From Oscillospiraceae bacterium (GTDB lineage Bacteria; Bacillota; Clostridia; Oscillospirales; Acutalibacteraceae): a stretch of DNA of 64,000 nt. The notes below the pieces were generated by a model. That model had not been told where the DNA came from. It worked only from the letters and a program-made list of their open reading frames with translations, and did no database searches. Shown here one piece after another: positions 51,644 to 60,895 of this stretch. The position numbers and the translations under genes were made by a program. Each line of letters opens with the position of its first letter. Within the stretch, counting starts at the first letter, position 1. The stretch lies in the NCBI GenBank assembly GCA_902790325.1, contig CADARP010000005.1, positions 1,199 through 65,198 of the forward strand, written 5' to 3'.

Positions 51644-52284
51644 TGGAGCTGCTGTACATGGACGACCGGCTGCTTGTGTGCGTCAAGCGCGCGGGCGTCC
51701 TGTCCGAGGATCGCGGCGAAGACAGCGCGCCTGCGCTGCTGCGCGCCGAGATCGGCGGCTATATCGGCGTTGTGCACCGGCTCGACCGGCCGGTCGGCGG
51801 CGTGATGGTTTTTTCGCGCGATCCGGCCGTGACCGGCAAGCTGACGCAGTCCTTCGCGCAAACGGGCGAGAAAACGTATCTGGCGGTCGTTTCCGGCGAT
51901 CCGGGCGACGGCGGCGTGTACGAGGATCTTTTGTACCATGATCCGCGCACGAACAAAACTTTTGTCGTCAAAAGGATGCGCGCCGGCGTGCGGGAAGCGC
52001 GTCTGCGGTATCAAAAGCTCGCGACGCGGCAAAGCGCGGCGCACACGCTTTCTCTCGTGCGCGTAACGCTCGAGACGGGACGCACGCACCAGATCCGCAC
52101 GCAGTTCGCGTCACGCGGCATGCCGATCGTCGGCGACCGGCGCTACGGCAGCCGTATCGCGTCGGACGGGATCGCGCTCTGGTCGGCGCAGATCTCGTTT
52201 GACCATCCGCTCGACGGCAGACGTTTGACGTTCTCCAAAGAACCGCCTGACGGGTTCCCGCTGCGTGAGGCGATACAGAATTGA
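51643..52284 (+). CDS. RluA-family pseudouridine synthase-like protein
   Basis: The 213-residue protein has the RluA motif HRLDRPVGG (D48) and the later LETGRTHQIRTQFASRGMPI, GDRRYG. It would isomerise uridine in rRNA or tRNA. It lacks the N-terminal S4 domain of RluC and RluD, like the shorter RluA/TruC types. TGATG overlap joins it to the fucosidase gene. It is an odd neighbour for glycosidases. Confidence 0.85.
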   Translation: MELLYMDDRLLVCVKRAGVLSEDRGEDSAPALLRAEIGGYIGVVHRLDRPVGGVMVFSRDPAVTGKLTQSFAQTGEKTYLAVVSGDPGDGGVYEDLLYHDPRTNKTFVVKRMRAGVREARLRYQKLATRQSAAHTLSLVRVTLETGRTHQIRTQFASRGMPIVGDRRYGSRIASDGIALWSAQISFDHPLDGRRLTFSKEPPDGFPLREAIQN

Positions 52285-52304
52285 ATTTGGTGGAGGTTCG
52301 ACAA

Positions 52305-54491
52305 ATGACATCGACGCCCGAACAGCGCGCGAGAGAACTGCTCGCAAAGCTGACGATCGAAGAAAAGATTTATCAGGTCACGTCCGACATGATCTTTGAC
52401 GTGGACGAATCCTACGATAAAAACAGAAACCCGCTTTTCGGCAGCTACCGGAATCCGGGTCACTTTATGCATTATCGGCGTCAGACGCCCGCCTCGCCCG
52501 CCGAGGTGACGGAGCGGATCAACGCCGACGTGCGCCGCAGCATCGAGGCGCAGCCGAACGGGATCCCGCCGATCGAGAACGGCGAGGCGCTGCACGGCGC
52601 ACAGTGGGGGATGGGCACGAATTTCCCGCAGCCCATTGCGCTTGCGTCGTCCTTTCATCCCGCGATGGTCGCACGCGTCGGCGACGCGATCGGCAGGGAA
52701 TGCGCCGTTGTCGGCGTGCGGCAGGTGTTCTCGCCCGTGATCAATCTGGTGCGCGACTGCCGCTGGGGACGTACCGTGGAGACGTACGGCGAGGATGTGC
52801 GGCTGTGTTCGGACATGGGCGAGGCCATGTGCCGCGGCCTTCAGCAGAACGGCGTGATCGCTACGCCGAAGCATTTTGCCGACAATTATGCCGCGGGCGG
52901 CCGCGACTCCAACTATTCCGACACGAGCGAACGCACGATGCGCGAGGTGTTCCTGCCGCCGTTCAAGGCGTGCTTCGACGCCGGTGCGCAGTCCGTGATG
53001 GCGGCGTATAACGCGTGGGAGGGCGTGCCCTGCTCGGCGAACGAGCGGCTGCTGACGGAGATCCTGCGCGGCGAGTGGGGATTCGACGGCTTCGTCGTGT
53101 CCGACTACTGCGGCGTCGAAGGCGTGCATTCCGCGCACCGCATGGCGTCGTCCGACGCGCAGGCGGCGGCGATGGCGCTCAAGGCGGGGCTTGACGTGAT
53201 CCTGCCGTTTGACCGGTTCGAGACGGTCAAAGAGGCGCTCGAAAAGGGATATATGACCGAGGAGGACCTCGACAAAAACGTCCTGCGCATCCTGACGGCC
53301 AAGTTCCGTCTCGGCCTGTTCGACGATCCGTACCGCGATCCCGCGGCGGCGGACGCGCTCGTGCGCTGCGACGCGCACAGAGCTTTGGCACTGGAGGCGG
53401 CGCGCGAGACGATCATCCTGCTCAAGAACGACGGCGTGCTGCCGCTCGACAAAACCGGGATCAAACGCATCGGCGTGTTCGGCCAGAGCGCCGACCGCAT
53501 CCCCATCGGCTCCAACTATTCCGGCCCGTACGGAACGCCGTGGCAGGGCGACGACGCGCCGACGCCGCTTGAAGCGCTGCGCGCGTACCTCGGCGGAACA
53601 GTCGAGGTGATTCGCGGCGAGAGCGAGGACGTGGAAACGCTCGCGCCGACGTGCGACGTGAATCTCTATTTTGCCGCGATCGTGGAGGGCGAGGGGAGCG
53701 ACCGCAGCGACCTGCGCCTGCCGGCGGTGACGGTGCACGAAAACCGCGCCGGAGACGGCGGCCTGATCGTGGACGAGGCGGCGCAGGAGATCCGGGAGGA
53801 TCAGGAAGAGGCGATCCGCCGTTTGTGCAGCGTCGATCCGCACACGGTGGTCGTGCTGCAGAACGGCGCGCCGATCGACATGACGGCGTGGATCGGGTCC
53901 GCACGCGCGGTGATCGAAGCGTGGTATGCGGGTGAGCAGGGCGCGAAGGCACTGGCGGAGATTCTGTTCGGCGAGACGAACCCGTCGGCGAAGCTGCCGA
54001 TCAGCATCCCGAAACACGCGGGACAGCTCCCGCTTTACTATGCCTATAAGCCGTCCGGCCGCGGCTACGCGTACTGCGACGACGACGGCAAGCCCCTGTA
54101 CCCGTTCGGCTACGGCCTTTCTTACACGACGTTCTCCCTGACGGACGCCGAGATGCATGCCGATCGGGATGCTGTTACGGTATCCTGCCGCGTGACCAAC
54201 ACGGGCGAACGCGCGGGAGCCGAGGTCGTGCAGCTCTATCTCTGTTCGCACGACTGCTGCGTTGTGCGTCCCGTGAAAGAGCTGAAAGCCTACGACAGGG
54301 TCACATTGCAGCCGGGCGAAACAAAACGCGTCCTGCTTCGCATGGAAGAAGACGCGTTCTGCTATTATGACAAAGATATGCGGTTCGGTTTGCATGACGG
54401 CGCACACACACTTTTGCTCGGCACGTCGTCCGAGGACGTCCGTGCGGCGTTCGAGCTGTCCGTAAAGGACGGCAGTTTCTGCATTGAATGA
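52305..54491 (+). CDS. GH3 beta-glycosidase
   Basis: The 728-residue protein has the GH3 barrel with SPVINLVRDCRWGRTVETYGED and the nucleophile D267 in FVVSDYCGVEG. The alpha/beta sandwich domain and a fibronectin-type C-terminal domain (PFGYGLSYTTFSL) follow. No signal peptide is seen. The usual substrates are beta-glucosides or beta-xylosides. The ATG at 52305 has GGAGG upstream; a TTG at 52281 is an unlikely alternative. It ends the operon that began with rfbF. Confidence 0.9.
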   Translation: MTSTPEQRARELLAKLTIEEKIYQVTSDMIFDVDESYDKNRNPLFGSYRNPGHFMHYRRQTPASPAEVTERINADVRRSIEAQPNGIPPIENGEALHGAQWGMGTNFPQPIALASSFHPAMVARVGDAIGRECAVVGVRQVFSPVINLVRDCRWGRTVETYGEDVRLCSDMGEAMCRGLQQNGVIATPKHFADNYAAGGRDSNYSDTSERTMREVFLPPFKACFDAGAQSVMAAYNAWEGVPCSANERLLTEILRGEWGFDGFVVSDYCGVEGVHSAHRMASSDAQAAAMALKAGLDVILPFDRFETVKEALEKGYMTEEDLDKNVLRILTAKFRLGLFDDPYRDPAAADALVRCDAHRALALEAARETIILLKNDGVLPLDKTGIKRIGVFGQSADRIPIGSNYSGPYGTPWQGDDAPTPLEALRAYLGGTVEVIRGESEDVETLAPTCDVNLYFAAIVEGEGSDRSDLRLPAVTVHENRAGDGGLIVDEAAQEIREDQEEAIRRLCSVDPHTVVVLQNGAPIDMTAWIGSARAVIEAWYAGEQGAKALAEILFGETNPSAKLPISIPKHAGQLPLYYAYKPSGRGYAYCDDDGKPLYPFGYGLSYTTFSLTDAEMHADRDAVTVSCRVTNTGERAGAEVVQLYLCSHDCCVVRPVKELKAYDRVTLQPGETKRVLLRMEEDAFCYYDKDMRFGLHDGAHTLLLGTSSEDVRAAFELSVKDGSFCIE

Positions 54492-54669
54492 TCCGTCCGG
54501 GTGACTGCGATCCCGCAAACCGAAGCGAAGTCGGGGCTCGGCGCCTCTGTGCTTCGCCGGCTTCACCGTAAAAAACAAGCGCTCCATGACGGCCGCGCGC
54601 GATCCCGATCCGGCCGGCCGCTTTGGAGCCTCACCATAATCGGCACGCGCATACGAGGGAAAACGGAAG

Positions 54670-56328
54670 ATGAAAAAGGCAAAACAAAAGACGGATTATC
54701 TGCTCACAGAGGTCAACATCGATGCGATCTCTTCGCAGATCGACAGCTATCTTATCTATCTGCATATGGAGCAGATCGAGCGCATGCGCATCCGCCTGTC
54801 GCTGGAAGAAGCGCTGCTTCGCTGGAGGGACAACTTCGATCGGGAGACGACCGTCACGGTGGAGGTCGGCAGCCGTTTCGGCACCCCCCAGATCACCTTC
54901 CTGCTGAAGGGAAAGCGGTGCAATCCGCTTGTCAGCACCGAGGAGGACGCGGGCGATTGGATGCAGATGCTGCTGACCGATATGGGACGCGCGCCCGTCT
55001 ATGTGTACCGGCAGGGGTTCAACGTCGTGCAGCTCAAGCTGTCGCGCCCGAATCAGAATCCGGCGCTCTCACTTCTGCTCTCGCTTGCGCTCGGTACACT
55101 GTTCGGCCTTCTGGGCAGAGCGCTGCTGCCGGACGCGGTGCGTGCCGACGTACTGCAAACCGTATTGGGTCCGATACAGGATATGTTCCACCGTATCCTG
55201 AACCTGGTTGCCGGTCTGGTCATCTTCTTTTCGGTGATCACGGCGTTTTGCGGCGTCGGCAGTCTGTCGATCCTCAACAGCAGCGGCCGGCGGCTGATCC
55301 GGCGCTTTTTGCTGATCACGCTGCTGATCGTGTCGTGCGGTACGGTGATCGGCATCTCGGCGCTGCATCTGAATCCGCAATTCGACTTGCCGGACAGGGA
55401 GAACGTCGCGGGCGGCTTTGAGATGCTCCTGCAGGTCGTACCGAACGATCCGGTTTCCCCGCTGATCGAGTGTAATTCTCCGCAGATCATCGTGATGGCG
55501 ATGCTGGTTGCCAACGTGCTGCTGGTGCTCGGACCCCGCGTGGACGGGTTAAAGGAACTTATGCGTCAGGCGGACGCCGCGCTTCTGAAAGTCGCGGACT
55601 GGATCGGCAGAGTCATTCCGTTCTTTATCGCGACGCTTTTGGTGTTGAGCATCTGGAACGGTTCCGTCCGGATGCTTCTGGAAATATGGAAGCCGATCCT
55701 GCTGTTCGTTCCGCTTGCGCTCCTGTTCTGTTTCGCCGGTATACTGCGCGTCAGCGTCTCCAAAAAAGTCCGCGTGCGCGATCTGATGCTCAAGATCCTG
55801 CCGTCATTCCGGAAGGCGTTCCGCACGGCCTCGGTGAACGCGTCGTTCGACGCGAACCTGCAGTGCTGTTCCTCCAAATTGGGAATCCATTCGTCCCTGA
55901 CGGAATACGGCCTTCCTTTGGGACTTCTGACGTACATGCCTGCAGCGGCGCTTTCGGCGATGCTCTTTGTGCTGTCCGCGGCGCAGGTCTATCACGTTCC
56001 CGTCACGCTGACGTGGCTTGTCACCGCGGTGCTGCTGACGACGGTGCTTGTCGTGGCGTCGCCGCCGGTCGCAGGCGTGGGACTGCTGATGTATGCCGCG
56101 CTGTTTACGCAGCTGCAGATCCCGCAGGGCGCGATGATCGCCGCGATGGTTGCGGATATCCTGTTCGGATTCCTTGTTTCCGCCGTCAACCAGACGCAGC
56201 TGCAGATGGAGCTGACGCTGGAAGCGGATCGGCTGCATATGCTGGATCTGCAGGTTCTGCAAAGAGAGGAGCCGCGGCTGCGGAAACGGCAGAAGGACAC
56301 GGCGAAGGGCGATGCGCAGGCGCGTTGA
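54670..56328 (+). CDS. GHKL-like/DAACS dicarboxylate symporter fusion
   Basis: The 552-residue protein has a soluble N-terminal domain, about residues 1-125. Segments LSLEEALLRWRDNFD and WMQMLLTDMGRAPVYVYRQG look like a degenerate GHKL ATPase (anti-sigma or histidine-kinase type). The rest is a sodium/dicarboxylate symporter (DAACS) with about 10 membrane segments, SVNASFDANLQCCSSKLGIH and MLFVLSAAQ near the substrate site. It may be a transporter with a built-in regulatory domain. The ATG follows GGAAAACGGAAG. The 178 nt upstream show no clear signal. Confidence 0.75.
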   Translation: MKKAKQKTDYLLTEVNIDAISSQIDSYLIYLHMEQIERMRIRLSLEEALLRWRDNFDRETTVTVEVGSRFGTPQITFLLKGKRCNPLVSTEEDAGDWMQMLLTDMGRAPVYVYRQGFNVVQLKLSRPNQNPALSLLLSLALGTLFGLLGRALLPDAVRADVLQTVLGPIQDMFHRILNLVAGLVIFFSVITAFCGVGSLSILNSSGRRLIRRFLLITLLIVSCGTVIGISALHLNPQFDLPDRENVAGGFEMLLQVVPNDPVSPLIECNSPQIIVMAMLVANVLLVLGPRVDGLKELMRQADAALLKVADWIGRVIPFFIATLLVLSIWNGSVRMLLEIWKPILLFVPLALLFCFAGILRVSVSKKVRVRDLMLKILPSFRKAFRTASVNASFDANLQCCSSKLGIHSSLTEYGLPLGLLTYMPAAALSAMLFVLSAAQVYHVPVTLTWLVTAVLLTTVLVVASPPVAGVGLLMYAALFTQLQIPQGAMIAAMVADILFGFLVSAVNQTQLQMELTLEADRLHMLDLQVLQREEPRLRKRQKDTAKGDAQAR

Positions 56329-56420
56329 AAAAGTGAAGCATCGCTGCGCGGCGCACCCGGATCACGCCGTATGCGCATCCTCCTGTCGGTGTTCGTCCGG
56401 CATTTCATGAAAAGTATTCG

Positions 56421-56453
56421 GCGCTGTGGGTTCGTCCCGCGGCGCTTTTTCTT
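56421..56453 (+). terminator. Terminator of the DAACS fusion gene
   Basis: A 10-bp stem GCGCTGTGGG/CCCGCGGCGC with a TTCGT loop is followed by TTTTTCTTT. Confidence 0.9.
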
Positions 56454-56474
56454 TCTGAAGGTTTAAATAGAAAC

Positions 56475-56504
56475 GAGGCGCCGCCGGTGATCGGCAGACG
56501 CCTC
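56475..56504 (-). terminator. Probable terminator of the TVP38 gene
   Basis: On the minus strand a GAGGCG/CGCCTC-based hairpin is followed by GTTTCTATTT. The inner stem has mismatches. Confidence 0.6.
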
Positions 56505-56511
56505 AAATGCT

Positions 56512-57267
56512 TCAGTCCTTGATTTGTTCCGGTTCCGTTTCAGGTTCCGGTTCCGGTTCCGGCTCCGGCAGCGGGTGGTTCCGGATGTACCGGGCGGAAA
56601 TCTTTTTATACACGATCGCGCCGGGGATGCTCAACAGCGCCGTCACGCCGAACACGATCGCGGCGACCTTGTAATTGTTTACGCCCAGATACGCGCCGCA
56701 GATTGTGGAGGACACGATCGCCGGGATGCGCGCGATGGACGAAATGATCAGAAATTCGATCCAGCTCATATCCGTAAGGCCGGCAAAATAGGTCATGCTG
56801 TCCTTTGGCGTGCCGGGAACGAGATAGAAGATGAACAGCAGGCGGTTGCGCTTCTCCCGATCCTGCAGAAAGCGCATGGACTGCATCTTTTTCTCCAGAC
56901 GAAACAGCCGCAGGACACGCACGCCCAGCCGGCGCATCAGATACAGGATGATGACCGAGCCGAGGATGTTGCCCAGCAGACAGATCGCAAGACCTCCGAA
57001 CCAGCCCCATACCAGTCCGGCGGCGATCTCCACCGGTTCCGTCGGGATGAATTTGACGACCGTCTGCAGCACGCGCAGCGCCGTAAAGACGACCACGCCC
57101 CAGGCGCCGAATCCGTCGATCCACGCCTTGAAGCGGCTTGTGTCTTTGAGCAGCACGACCAGAGATTTGCCGAAGTGCAGATACAGATACACGCAAACGC
57201 CGAAAGTCGCCAGCATCACGACAACGATCAGAATGCGCAGGATCCATGTTTTCTTCTTACTGTCCAT
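56512..57267 (-). CDS. TVP38/TMEM64-family (DedA-like) membrane protein
   Basis: The 251-residue protein has about six hydrophobic segments and the VTT-domain signature FIPTEPVEIAAGLVWGWFGG, with LVPGTPKDSMTYFAGL later. Family members affect lipid scrambling and membrane homeostasis. The C-terminal tail is a (Pro-Glu)n repeat coded by a 6-nt repeat, PEPEPEPEPETEPE. AAGGA lies 7 nt from the ATG. Confidence 0.85.
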   Translation of the reverse strand: MDSKKKTWILRILIVVVMLATFGVCVYLYLHFGKSLVVLLKDTSRFKAWIDGFGAWGVVVFTALRVLQTVVKFIPTEPVEIAAGLVWGWFGGLAICLLGNILGSVIILYLMRRLGVRVLRLFRLEKKMQSMRFLQDREKRNRLLFIFYLVPGTPKDSMTYFAGLTDMSWIEFLIISSIARIPAIVSSTICGAYLGVNNYKVAAIVFGVTALLSIPGAIVYKKISARYIRNHPLPEPEPEPEPETEPEQIKD

Positions 57268-57338
57268 ATTTCAGTCCTTGAAAACCCGTCACCGTTCCGG
57301 ATGGCGGGTTTCTGTGTGTTCTAAAGGTTCTGTTTCGT

Positions 57339-59189
57339 TTATCGCATTTCGGCGCGCAGATCCTCTGCGGCGTCGAGCAGCCGCGCAAGGATCGCGTCGC
57401 GTTCCGCGTCGGGCGCATCCAGACTCTGGTGGTGCGCCTCGAGCACGCAGTCGCCGAGGTAGCCGATGTCGTGCAGCGCCGCAAGGAACAGCTTCCAGTC
57501 GATCGTGCCGTCGCCGGGGATCAGATGGCCGTCGCCGCTGCCGTCGTTGTCCTGGATGTGCAGGGACATGGGCGCGACGGAACAGGATTTCAGGACGTCC
57601 GGCTCATAGCCGCAGCAGTGCGCGTGTCCCACGTCGAAGCACCAGCCGAACCAGTCGGAATCGACCGCTTTCACGAGATCCGCGATGTTGCGCGGGTTGG
57701 CGGAAGCGCCCCAGAGGATGTTTTCGCACAGCAGCACCACGCCGCATTCCTGCGCTTTCGGCAGCCACTTTTTGATCGCTTTGGCGTTGACGTCGATAAA
57801 ACGCAGTTTCGTGCGGATGGTATTGCCGTTCTGCTCGTGCCAGATCGGATGCACGACCAGATACCGCGCACCCAGAACGGAAGCCGCTTCGATGGATCGG
57901 CCGATCCATTCGTCCGCGTCCGCCTCGCCCGGCGCGTGCGCGTGCGTGTAGGCGATGCCTGCCTCGTCCGCGTGCGCCCGGAGGCTTTTGGCCCAGTCGA
58001 GATACCCGTCTCCCGCGAAGGGAGAGCCGTCGAACGTCCAGTAGTCGAAGCCCATGTCGAGTCCTTCGTAGCCGAGCGCGGCAAGCCGGTCGGCTGCCTG
58101 CATCGCGTCATATCCGTCCTCAAACACATCCGTCGTTGTCACGATGCGCGGCTTCATGCCGATGATGACCGAGCCCTCAAAGGACTTGTATTCTTTCTGC
58201 ACGCCGAGTTTCTTGACCCATGCGCGCGTCTCAAATGTATGCAGATTGCCGTTTGTGTTTTCGTACACCCACGTCGGCGTCGGCCAGATGCACACCTCGG
58301 GCGAGACCGCTTCGTAGAAGTTTTTGTCCACGCCGTCCTGTCCGTGGTGCGCCATCTTGCAGTAATCGCAGTGCAGCAGTCCGGTGCTGCCGTACTTCTC
58401 CACGACGTAATTGCCGCACTTGACGCTCGCGTCGCCGGTGAACATCACGCTCGTTCCGCCCAGATCCATGCGCATGATCGTCGAGCCGTCGTTGCCGCCC
58501 TTCCATTCGGGGTTGAACGTGTAGAAAACGGTGAACTTCGCTGCGCCGATGCGGAGAATATCGCCCTCCTGCGGACGGACGATCTTGTCCGTGACGGCGC
58601 TGTCCAGCCGGTCGAGTTCTTCGATCACGGCGACGCACCATTCGTCATACCCGTCGTAGAACGACGCTTCGGGGAAATCGGCGTAGACCCTGTCGAAGCT
58701 GACCTCGCGTGTGCGGCGTCCGGCGACCTCGAGAAAGACCTCGCAGTGGTCGTCATGCGCGTGCGACAGGAACCACGCGTCGATGTGCGGCGTGCGCTGA
58801 CCGGTGGCGGCTTTGAGATACTCGACGAAGTAATCCGTTTCGGTTCTCTGTCCGCCGTCGATCACGATGACCTTGCCGTCCTCTGTTGTGATGATGAAGC
58901 TGTCGCCGATCGTGTCCGTGACCGATTTGAGCATGTGGATCGCGTTTTGGTTCATTGTGTTCCTGACCATTTCTTTCTTTACCTCAAAATGTGTCTTGAT
59001 GCGGTTCCATATGGATTTGATCCAGTCCCACAGCGTCCGAAGACTCTTAACGGCTTTTCGCTCGGAGACGGCCGCGGAGACGGCGCTCTGCGGTTCGGTC
59101 TGCGCTGCGGCCGCGGAGAACGCGGGGATACAAAGCATCCACACAAACGAAAGGATCAAAAGAAAACAAAGTGCGCTCTTTCTTTTCAT
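57339..59189 (-). CDS. Secreted metallo-beta-lactamase fold / sugar-isomerase TIM-barrel fusion
   Basis: The 616-residue protein has a signal peptide (residues 1-29). An MBL-fold domain carries FLSHAHDDHCE (H143, H145, D147, H148) and KMAHHGQDG. From M345 it continues as a xylose-isomerase-like TIM barrel: MKPRIVTTTDVFEDGYDAM, RLAALGYEGLDMGFDYW, LLCENILWG, CFDVGHAHCC and CVLEAHHQS. The second half looks like a complete cytoplasmic enzyme with its own methionine. This suggests a fusion of two genes. The ATG at 59189 is 4 nt after the EEP stop; no strong ribosome site is visible. Confidence 0.75.
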   Translation of the reverse strand: MKRKSALCFLLILSFVWMLCIPAFSAAAAQTEPQSAVSAAVSERKAVKSLRTLWDWIKSIWNRIKTHFEVKKEMVRNTMNQNAIHMLKSVTDTIGDSFIITTEDGKVIVIDGGQRTETDYFVEYLKAATGQRTPHIDAWFLSHAHDDHCEVFLEVAGRRTREVSFDRVYADFPEASFYDGYDEWCVAVIEELDRLDSAVTDKIVRPQEGDILRIGAAKFTVFYTFNPEWKGGNDGSTIMRMDLGGTSVMFTGDASVKCGNYVVEKYGSTGLLHCDYCKMAHHGQDGVDKNFYEAVSPEVCIWPTPTWVYENTNGNLHTFETRAWVKKLGVQKEYKSFEGSVIIGMKPRIVTTTDVFEDGYDAMQAADRLAALGYEGLDMGFDYWTFDGSPFAGDGYLDWAKSLRAHADEAGIAYTHAHAPGEADADEWIGRSIEAASVLGARYLVVHPIWHEQNGNTIRTKLRFIDVNAKAIKKWLPKAQECGVVLLCENILWGASANPRNIADLVKAVDSDWFGWCFDVGHAHCCGYEPDVLKSCSVAPMSLHIQDNDGSGDGHLIPGDGTIDWKLFLAALHDIGYLGDCVLEAHHQSLDAPDAERDAILARLLDAAEDLRAEMR

Positions 59190-59193
59190 ATCG

Positions 59194-59967
59194 TCAGAAC
59201 TGGGCAACGGCGAGTACCGGGAAGTGGTCGGACGGGTAGAGATCGCCGGGATACAGGTTACGCAGGACGCGGAAGGAGTCGATCGTGACGCTGCCCTTGA
59301 CGAAGCAGTAGTCGATCACGGAATACTCATCCTTCAGACGGTCGGAAACGAACGTATCCACATGGAACGTCACGCTGTCGTCGCTGACAGAGGCGATGTG
59401 ACGCGCGTCGGCAAACCCGGCTTCGATCACGGTGCGGTACGGTGCGGAATCGGGCGTCACGTTGAAATCGCCCGTGAAAAACGCCGGCAGATCGGGACAG
59501 ATTTCGGCGGCTTTTGCGGTCACGAGCTCCGCGCCCTTCTGCATGGCGACGAGTCCGATGTGATCGAGGTGCGTGTTGAAATGCACGAACTGCTTGCCGG
59601 ACGCCTTATCTTTCAGCTTTGCCCAGGAGCAGATGCGCACACAGGCCGCGTCCCAGCCCTTGACGCCGGGGACGTCCGGCGTTTCGCTCAGCCAGAAGGA
59701 GCCGCTGTCCAGCAGCGTGAACTTTTCCTTCTTGTAGAATACGGCGGAGTATTCGCCCTTCGTCTTGCCGTCGTCGCGTCCCACGCCGACAAAGGCATAA
59801 TCCGGCAGACCGGCGCACAGCGTCTCGATCCATTCGTGATGCGCTTCCTGCACGCCCAGCGAATCGGGATCGGCGCGGCGGATCGTGTCGAGCACCATTT
59901 CCGTGCGGCCGTGCCAGTCGCGCTTGCCGTCGCCGCCGCAGAGCAGATTAAAACTCATGATTTTCAT
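59194..59967 (-). CDS. Endonuclease/exonuclease/phosphatase family protein, cytoplasmic
   Basis: The 257-residue EEP domain has IMSFNLLCGG, SLGVQEAHHEW, VHFNTHLDHIG, FFTGDFNVTPDS and PSDHFPVLAV. It resembles the protein at 37412 but has no signal peptide. It would cleave a phosphoester; the substrate is unknown. AAAGGAG precedes the ATG. It lies 20 nt after the GH43-like gene. Confidence 0.85.
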   Translation of the reverse strand: MKIMSFNLLCGGDGKRDWHGRTEMVLDTIRRADPDSLGVQEAHHEWIETLCAGLPDYAFVGVGRDDGKTKGEYSAVFYKKEKFTLLDSGSFWLSETPDVPGVKGWDAACVRICSWAKLKDKASGKQFVHFNTHLDHIGLVAMQKGAELVTAKAAEICPDLPAFFTGDFNVTPDSAPYRTVIEAGFADARHIASVSDDSVTFHVDTFVSDRLKDEYSVIDYCFVKGSVTIDSFRVLRNLYPGDLYPSDHFPVLAVAQF

Positions 59968-59987
59968 ATGTATCGTCTCCTTTATGA

Positions 59988-60884
59988 TTATGATTCAAAG
60001 TCGTCATTTTTGAAATCGCCGTCGGCATACGCCGTTCCGACGAACTCCGCGCCGCCGCAGCGCCCGTTGTACCAGATGCGCCAGCAATCCTCTTCGGCGA
60101 TATACAGCGCCGAGGGTTTGTAGCACGAGTCTCTGTCCCACGCGCCGTCTTCGGGCGAAACGAGCGGGTTTTGTCCGAAGCGGCGAAAACCCGTCACGCC
60201 GTCCGCGGAGCACGCGCAGCAGATGCAGGCGGTGTTGACGTCGCGGTAGCCGATGTAGAACAGCAGATAACCGAGTTCCTTGTGCGGCAGGATCTGGCAG
60301 CCGCCGATGCGGTCCTGCTCGTATTCTTTGGCGGGGTTCTTTTCGAGAATCGGGTTCAGCGGCGATTTGCGCCAGCGCACGCCGTCGTCGCTCTCGGCAT
60401 AGCAGAGCACATTCGGTTCGAACGTTTCGCCGGCGCTGTACCACATCCGGTAAAGGCCGTTTTCAAAGAGCACGCACGGATTCATGACGGATTCGCCCTC
60501 CCACGGATGCTCGGGAACAAGAACGGGGTCGGTGCGAATGCGCTCGAACGTGATGCCGTCCGCGCTTTCGGCATAGCCGATATAACTGTTGCCGTGCGCC
60601 TGGCCGGTGTACCACATTTTGTACGAATCGCCGATCCGCAGCACGCAGTGTCGGTTGACCAGATCTTCCCAGCCGCTTTCGGGGTTTGCGCGCAGCGTCG
60701 TTTTGAGCGTACCCCAATGAAGACCGTCCGCGGAGAATGCGACGGCCAGACTGTCGTCCGCGCGCGCGGAGAGATCCATGCGGTAGACGCCGTCCGCGGA
60801 TCTTGTCACATAAACGTCGAACAGTGTGCCCGTGGTTTCGTCTCCCAGAATGGGATTGCCTTCGTCTTTAATGAATTTATCCAC
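59988..60884 (-). CDS. GH43/GH32-type five-bladed propeller protein
   Basis: The 298-residue protein has repeated blades with YRMDLSARAD, YKMWYTGQAHG and YRMWYSAGETFEP. These are typical of the GH43/32/62/68/130 superfamily of arabinan and fructan enzymes. SYIGYAESADGITFER is a repeated phrase in these proteins. The catalytic acids are not certain. There is no signal peptide. The GTG start has AAGGAGG at 7 nt. Confidence 0.7.
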   Translation of the reverse strand: MDKFIKDEGNPILGDETTGTLFDVYVTRSADGVYRMDLSARADDSLAVAFSADGLHWGTLKTTLRANPESGWEDLVNRHCVLRIGDSYKMWYTGQAHGNSYIGYAESADGITFERIRTDPVLVPEHPWEGESVMNPCVLFENGLYRMWYSAGETFEPNVLCYAESDDGVRWRKSPLNPILEKNPAKEYEQDRIGGCQILPHKELGYLLFYIGYRDVNTACICCACSADGVTGFRRFGQNPLVSPEDGAWDRDSCYKPSALYIAEEDCWRIWYNGRCGGAEFVGTAYADGDFKNDDFES

Positions 60885-60895
60885 GTCCGGCCTCC

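Noticed and set aside
57429-59288. A 619-codon plus-strand frame opposite the MBL/TIM-barrel gene
   Set aside because: It is the shadow of a strongly supported minus-strand gene with recognisable domains; no ribosome site or domain is seen.
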